Origin: an uncultured Eubacteriaceae bacterium
GTDB taxonomy: Bacteria; Bacillota; Clostridia; Eubacteriales; Eubacteriaceae
Direction of reading: 5' to 3'
Length of the DNA: 8,549 nt
NCBI GenBank assembly: GCA_947630385.1
Contig: CANRHG010000073.1
Coordinates: 1 to 8,549, forward strand
A program made the translations under genes and the position numbers. Shown one piece after another: positions 6,289-8,549 of this stretch. The notes below the pieces were generated by a model. That model was not told the origin of the DNA. It saw only the letters and a list, made by a program, of their open reading frames with translations, and made no database searches. Each line of letters starts with the position of its first letter. The first letter of the stretch is position 1.

Positions 6289-7269
6289 TTATTTCTCGTA
6301 CTTTTTTAATTTGGCTTTAAGGCTTTCGATTTCTTCTAACGCATCTTTTAATTCATCAGCCATTTCAGTATTATCCTGTTTAAGTTCTTTAATTTCAGTT
6401 CTCATATTTGACAGATCTGCTTCAACTTCAGAATAAGGTTTTCCGAACATGTGAATAGCTACGTCATCAATAGTTTTAAACATTTGGGCCATTTTTTCCA
6501 CCTCTCTTACTATATTGGAGCTATTAGTTAAATAAAATAAGTCTAAGATTTCAAAGCGTTTTTCGTTTGGAATCCCAAAACCAAACATCCCATCAAGAAG
6601 ATATAATAAAATTGCTTGTTTTAACAAACTTTCATCATTCAAATCTTCAAAGATGATTTTGTCAGGGGGTCCTAAAAAGAAATAATAAGCATTGAGTTTA
6701 TCTACGTTTCCTTCAGATTCCTCGAGTTCAGAATCATTTCTAATTTCAGCATTAAAAGAAGTATAAATGTCCTGAAATTTATGATTTTCAATAAGATTTG
6801 ATTTGCCAAAAGCGTTAGGTAAAATCCAAACCGAATTGCTTTCTTGCATATTCTTGTAATTATGTTTATCAAAATATCGATTAAGATTAAACTGTAAAGC
6901 ACATAAATACGCTAAACTACGATTACGAACTTCTTCTTCATTATAACTGATTTGATTTTCCACATTTAAAAATGACTGGAACTGATTATTAGCACTATAG
7001 ATAGCTACGAGAGTATCTAATTCGAAACCGTGGCCTGAAAGATCTTTTAACTCATTGCGCTGCGGACGAATCAAATTTCTTAATTCGCTTAGATCCGGGT
7101 CTTTCATGTAATTAAACACCTCTTTTGGCCTTTTTTCTTTAAATAATACTTCGACACCCCAAGCGATCCAGGTCATTAGTTTAACATCATCTTCAGCTTC
7201 CTTCATTAATTTATCTTTATTCTTTTCGTAATCTTGAATTAATCTAGTGTATAAATCATTATAATTCAA
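6289..7269 (-). CDS. PD-(D/E)XK nuclease-family protein, Rpn-like, with C-terminal coiled coil
   Basis: This 326-residue protein looks like a diverged member of the Rpn / 'PD-(D/E)XK nuclease family transposase' group, DNA endonucleases that in E. coli (RpnA) promote RecA-independent recombination. The core reads 'GFELDTLVAIY' (Asp85), then 'LNVENQ' (Glu104, Gln106; the E-x-Q form of the D/E-x-K pair) and 'RNRSLAYLCALQ' (115-126), as in that family. Residues about 235-275 fit the family's helical tail. Residues 280-326 are charged heptads, probably a coiled coil for oligomerisation. Similarity is by eye and some family landmarks are weak, so activity is uncertain. The start is TTG (7269) preceded by GGAGG at 9 nt; no in-frame ATG fits. 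The gene is AT-rich compared with its left neighbours, suggesting transfer. It ends before a strong terminator. Confidence 0.65.
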   Translation of the reverse strand: MNYNDLYTRLIQDYEKNKDKLMKEAEDDVKLMTWIAWGVEVLFKEKRPKEVFNYMKDPDLSELRNLIRPQRNELKDLSGHGFELDTLVAIYSANNQFQSFLNVENQISYNEEEVRNRSLAYLCALQFNLNRYFDKHNYKNMQESNSVWILPNAFGKSNLIENHKFQDIYTSFNAEIRNDSELEESEGNVDKLNAYYFFLGPPDKIIFEDLNDESLLKQAILLYLLDGMFGFGIPNEKRFEILDLFYLTNSSNIVREVEKMAQMFKTIDDVAIHMFGKPYSEVEADLSNMRTEIKELKQDNTEMADELKDALEEIESLKAKLKKYEK

Positions 7270-7278
7270 AGAAGGTTT

Positions 7279-7283
7279 CCTCC
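7279..7283 (-). promoter_or_regulatory. Ribosome binding site fixing a TTG start
   Basis: On the minus strand GGAGG lies 9 nt upstream of TTG at 7269-7267. This is the strongest Shine-Dalgarno in the window and it supports the TTG start of the nuclease-family gene. A short ATG frame of ten codons that begins before this site and overlaps the TTG is not a credible gene. Confidence 0.7.
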
Positions 7284-7290
7284 AATGTCA

Positions 7291-7318
7291 TTAGAATAAA
7301 TAATTCTAAAAAAGAATT
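7291..7318. promoter_or_regulatory. Operator-like inverted repeat cluster upstream of the nuclease-family gene
   Basis: TTAGAAT (7291-7297) and ATTCTAA (7303-7309) form a perfect 7-bp inverted repeat with a 5-bp spacer. A further half-site AGAATT (7313-7318) again matches the middle arm. The cluster lies between the GGAGG site of the gene at 6289-7269 and its likely promoter. It could bind a dimeric repressor or form a leader hairpin. AT-rich DNA makes such repeats fairly easy by chance, and I found no convincing -35/-10 pair here. Confidence 0.35.
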
Positions 7319-7467
7319 CAGGTACGATTTTAATATACTATCAACAATCTTGAAGTAAGCAGAAGAAAAAATTTATTCCTAAAACCATCTTAATCGGTAC
7401 AGCAAAACGGGTTTGGAAACGTAGCTTTCCTGAATCGTTTAAAAAGTTCGAGAGATAACCACAAATC

Positions 7468-7487
7468 TTATAAATTACGATTTATAA
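7468..7487. repeat. Perfect AT-rich hairpin just after the truncated AlbA-family gene
   Basis: TTATAAAT (7468-7475) and ATTTATAA (7480-7487) pair perfectly around a 4-nt loop, 17 nt beyond the stop of the gene at 7505-8326. It could slow transcription or protect the 3' end, but it has almost no GC and no T-run in the direction of that gene, so it is a poor intrinsic terminator. The rest of 7270-7504 holds no gene that I can support. Confidence 0.3.
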
Positions 7488-7504
7488 TCTCAATTAAACG
7501 TCGT

Positions 7505-8326
7505 TTATTTAATATCATAATTTAGATTAGGGAGCGTAACAAAAAAAGAAGTGGGAGTCGACCTAAAAAGCGGTTCTTTTTCGCTTCGATAATTAACGCA
7601 ATAAGCATCTTTAATTTTTTTTAGACCGCTTCCTCGAAGTTCCATAAAATGTAAGCATTGAAAGATATTGGCTATTATTGGATTGCGTAATTTAGAAACG
7701 ACATAATTTGTGTCTAGCTCTTGAACGATGGAACCATCATTCATGCCTCCAGGGTTATAAATTTCCAACCGGTCATCAAAAATATCAATGTGGACTTCGC
7801 TCCCAGGATCTTGATAATCTCTATGAACGAGTGCATTAACTAGAGCTTCCTGTACAGCAAGCTTAGGATATTCAGGTCTTTCAATTTCATCTTCTTTGGT
7901 CTTTTCCCAAAGTAGGTTTGTATTGTTTCTAATAAAACTTAAACCATCTTGTAGAAGGGCCACCAAAGAACCGCTGTATTCTTTGTCGTCCAAAGCATCC
8001 ATCACGCCTGAAGCTTTACTAAGTCCATACCAACGCGTGCAAAATAAACGGGAATATCGAATCGGAGAAATATCGGCTAATAAGGCACCCGCATTTGTCA
8101 AGTATCCGTTTTCATCGGCTAACTTTAAAGAAATTAAATCTAAATCCGATAATTCCTTATGAGTTTGTGAATGATAAATTGAACTTAGAAGCCTGAAAGA
8201 GAAATTCTTAAGTTGGTAAGACGATATTTTACTGTCATACGATACATCCGAATTTAGCGAAATAAGAATTTTCGATCCTGAGATATCAGTTAGAACAGCT
8301 TTATCTTTAAATTGATTCATGGACAT
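7505..8326 (-). CDS. N-terminally truncated ATP-binding protein of the AlbA_2/RecG-like regulator family
   Basis: This 273-residue protein matches the C-terminal part of the large family annotated as 'ATP-binding protein' or 'RecG-like transcriptional regulator' (COG2865 type), whose full-length members have an N-terminal AlbA_2 (Schlafen) nucleic-acid domain. Here the match begins near residue 28 ('SYDS', then 'NFSFRLL'). Next come 'NAGALLAD' (78-85), 'SRLFCTRW' (92-99) and 'ALDDKEYSGSL' (111-121). The Bergerat (GHKL) ATP site follows: N box E160..N164..H168-R-D-Y171, 'NPGGM' (191-195) and 'RGSGLKK' (231-237). The AlbA domain of about 150 residues is missing. The ATG at 8326 has a usable AGAGG (8341-8337) 10 nt upstream. 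An in-frame TAA (8353-8351) blocks extension. It may be a decayed gene or a functional short form; family members are often near mobile or defence loci. Confidence 0.8.
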   Translation of the reverse strand: MSMNQFKDKAVLTDISGSKILISLNSDVSYDSKISSYQLKNFSFRLLSSIYHSQTHKELSDLDLISLKLADENGYLTNAGALLADISPIRYSRLFCTRWYGLSKASGVMDALDDKEYSGSLVALLQDGLSFIRNNTNLLWEKTKEDEIERPEYPKLAVQEALVNALVHRDYQDPGSEVHIDIFDDRLEIYNPGGMNDGSIVQELDTNYVVSKLRNPIIANIFQCLHFMELRGSGLKKIKDAYCVNYRSEKEPLFRSTPTSFFVTLPNLNYDIK

Positions 8327-8350
8327 GATTTGATAACCTCTATTCTGAAT

Positions 8351-8498
8351 TTACAACGTGCTTCTTTTGAGAACTTTATTAGCAAAAACTTCGTTCGTTA
8401 AATCTGTATCTTTATACGTAAAAGCTTTAGTCTCTCTATTTGGTTTTAGAGTTTTCGTTCAATTTTAATTCCTTCTCTAATCTCTTCTTTTCTGTTAC
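8351..8498 (-). pseudogene. Possible decayed N-terminal remnant of the AlbA-family gene
   Basis: Upstream of the truncated ATP-binding gene, the minus strand has GGGGAGG (8512-8506), a strong Shine-Dalgarno with no ATG/GTG/TTG at proper distance. From a GTA at 8498 a frame reads 'VTEKKRLEKELKLNEN' and stops at 8438-8436. Its opening resembles the 'ESKRLEYK.ELN' start of AlbA_2 proteins. A second open segment of 35 codons (8458-8354), in frame with the gene at 7505-8326, ends in TAA at 8353-8351. Together this suggests a full gene damaged by an internal deletion, a frameshift, start loss and a stop. The match is short and by eye only. Confidence 0.25.
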
Positions 8499-8502
8499 TA
8501 TT

Positions 8503-8541
8503 TAGCCTCCCCTAAAAATGGGCATGACTTTAAGGCGGCTA
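8503..8541. repeat. Imperfect GC-containing stem-loop at the right window edge
   Basis: TAGCC (8503-8507) pairs with GGCTA (8537-8541). After a 3x1 internal loop, CCTAAA (8511-8516) pairs with 8529-8535 with one bulged A, closing a 12-nt loop. It contains the GGGGAGG ribosome site of the decayed frame on the minus strand. It could be a leader structure, a terminal hairpin of a small mobile element or a dispersed repeat. The window ends 8 nt further on, so its context is unseen. Confidence 0.35.
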
Positions 8542-8549
8542 TTCACCAG

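Noticed and set aside
7896..8162. Open frame antisense to the truncated AlbA-family gene
   Set aside because: The minus-strand protein has clear family motifs throughout; the plus-strand frame has no recognisable feature.

Overview
The window looks like chromosomal DNA of a low-to-moderate GC Bacillota (Firmicutes) bacterium, possibly of the Erysipelotrichia or another mollicute-related lineage. That rests on the gene families (Exp7-like P-type ATPase, YjjG/YfnB-type HAD nucleotidase, PP2C phosphatase, Rpn-type nuclease), Gram-positive-like Shine-Dalgarno sites and dense packing. TGA is a true stop here (the metallo-hydrolase gene ends in TGA inside an ATGA overlap) and tryptophan is TGG, so code 4 mollicutes are excluded. 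The exact lineage cannot be read from the sequence.

Left part (1-2418, plus strand): a likely operon encodes a Cro/C1-type helix-turn-helix regulator, a tRNase Z-like metallo-beta-lactamase-fold hydrolase with a lysine-rich N-terminal extension, and a HAD phosphatase of the YjjG/YfnB nucleotidase type. The last two overlap by ATGA. The regulator has an unusually long leader of about 150 nt with a perfect 14-bp palindrome near the predicted transcription start and a strong GNRA-capped hairpin abutting its ribosome binding site.

Middle part (2389-6081): a minus-strand cation P-type ATPase converges on the HAD gene with a 30-bp tail overlap and diverges from a PP2C-type protein phosphatase across only 30 bp. 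The phosphatase converges on a minus-strand O6-alkylguanine-DNA alkyltransferase with a 21-bp overlap. This part is compact and looks like core genome.

Right part (about 6100-8549, minus strand): sampled lines are clearly AT-richer (about 28% GC in one line against about 47% in the metallo-hydrolase gene) and intergenic gaps are wider. It holds a diverged PD-(D/E)XK (Rpn-like) protein with a C-terminal coiled coil, and a Bergerat-fold ATP-binding protein related to the AlbA/RecG-like regulator family that lacks its N-terminal AlbA (Schlafen) domain. Decayed coding sequence and an imperfect stem-loop lie upstream of it at the window edge. This reads as an accessory region.

No tRNA, rRNA, CRISPR array or complete insertion sequence was seen. 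No proven new system is visible. The best leads are the structured leader of the regulator operon and the eroded AlbA-family locus with its edge stem-loop.
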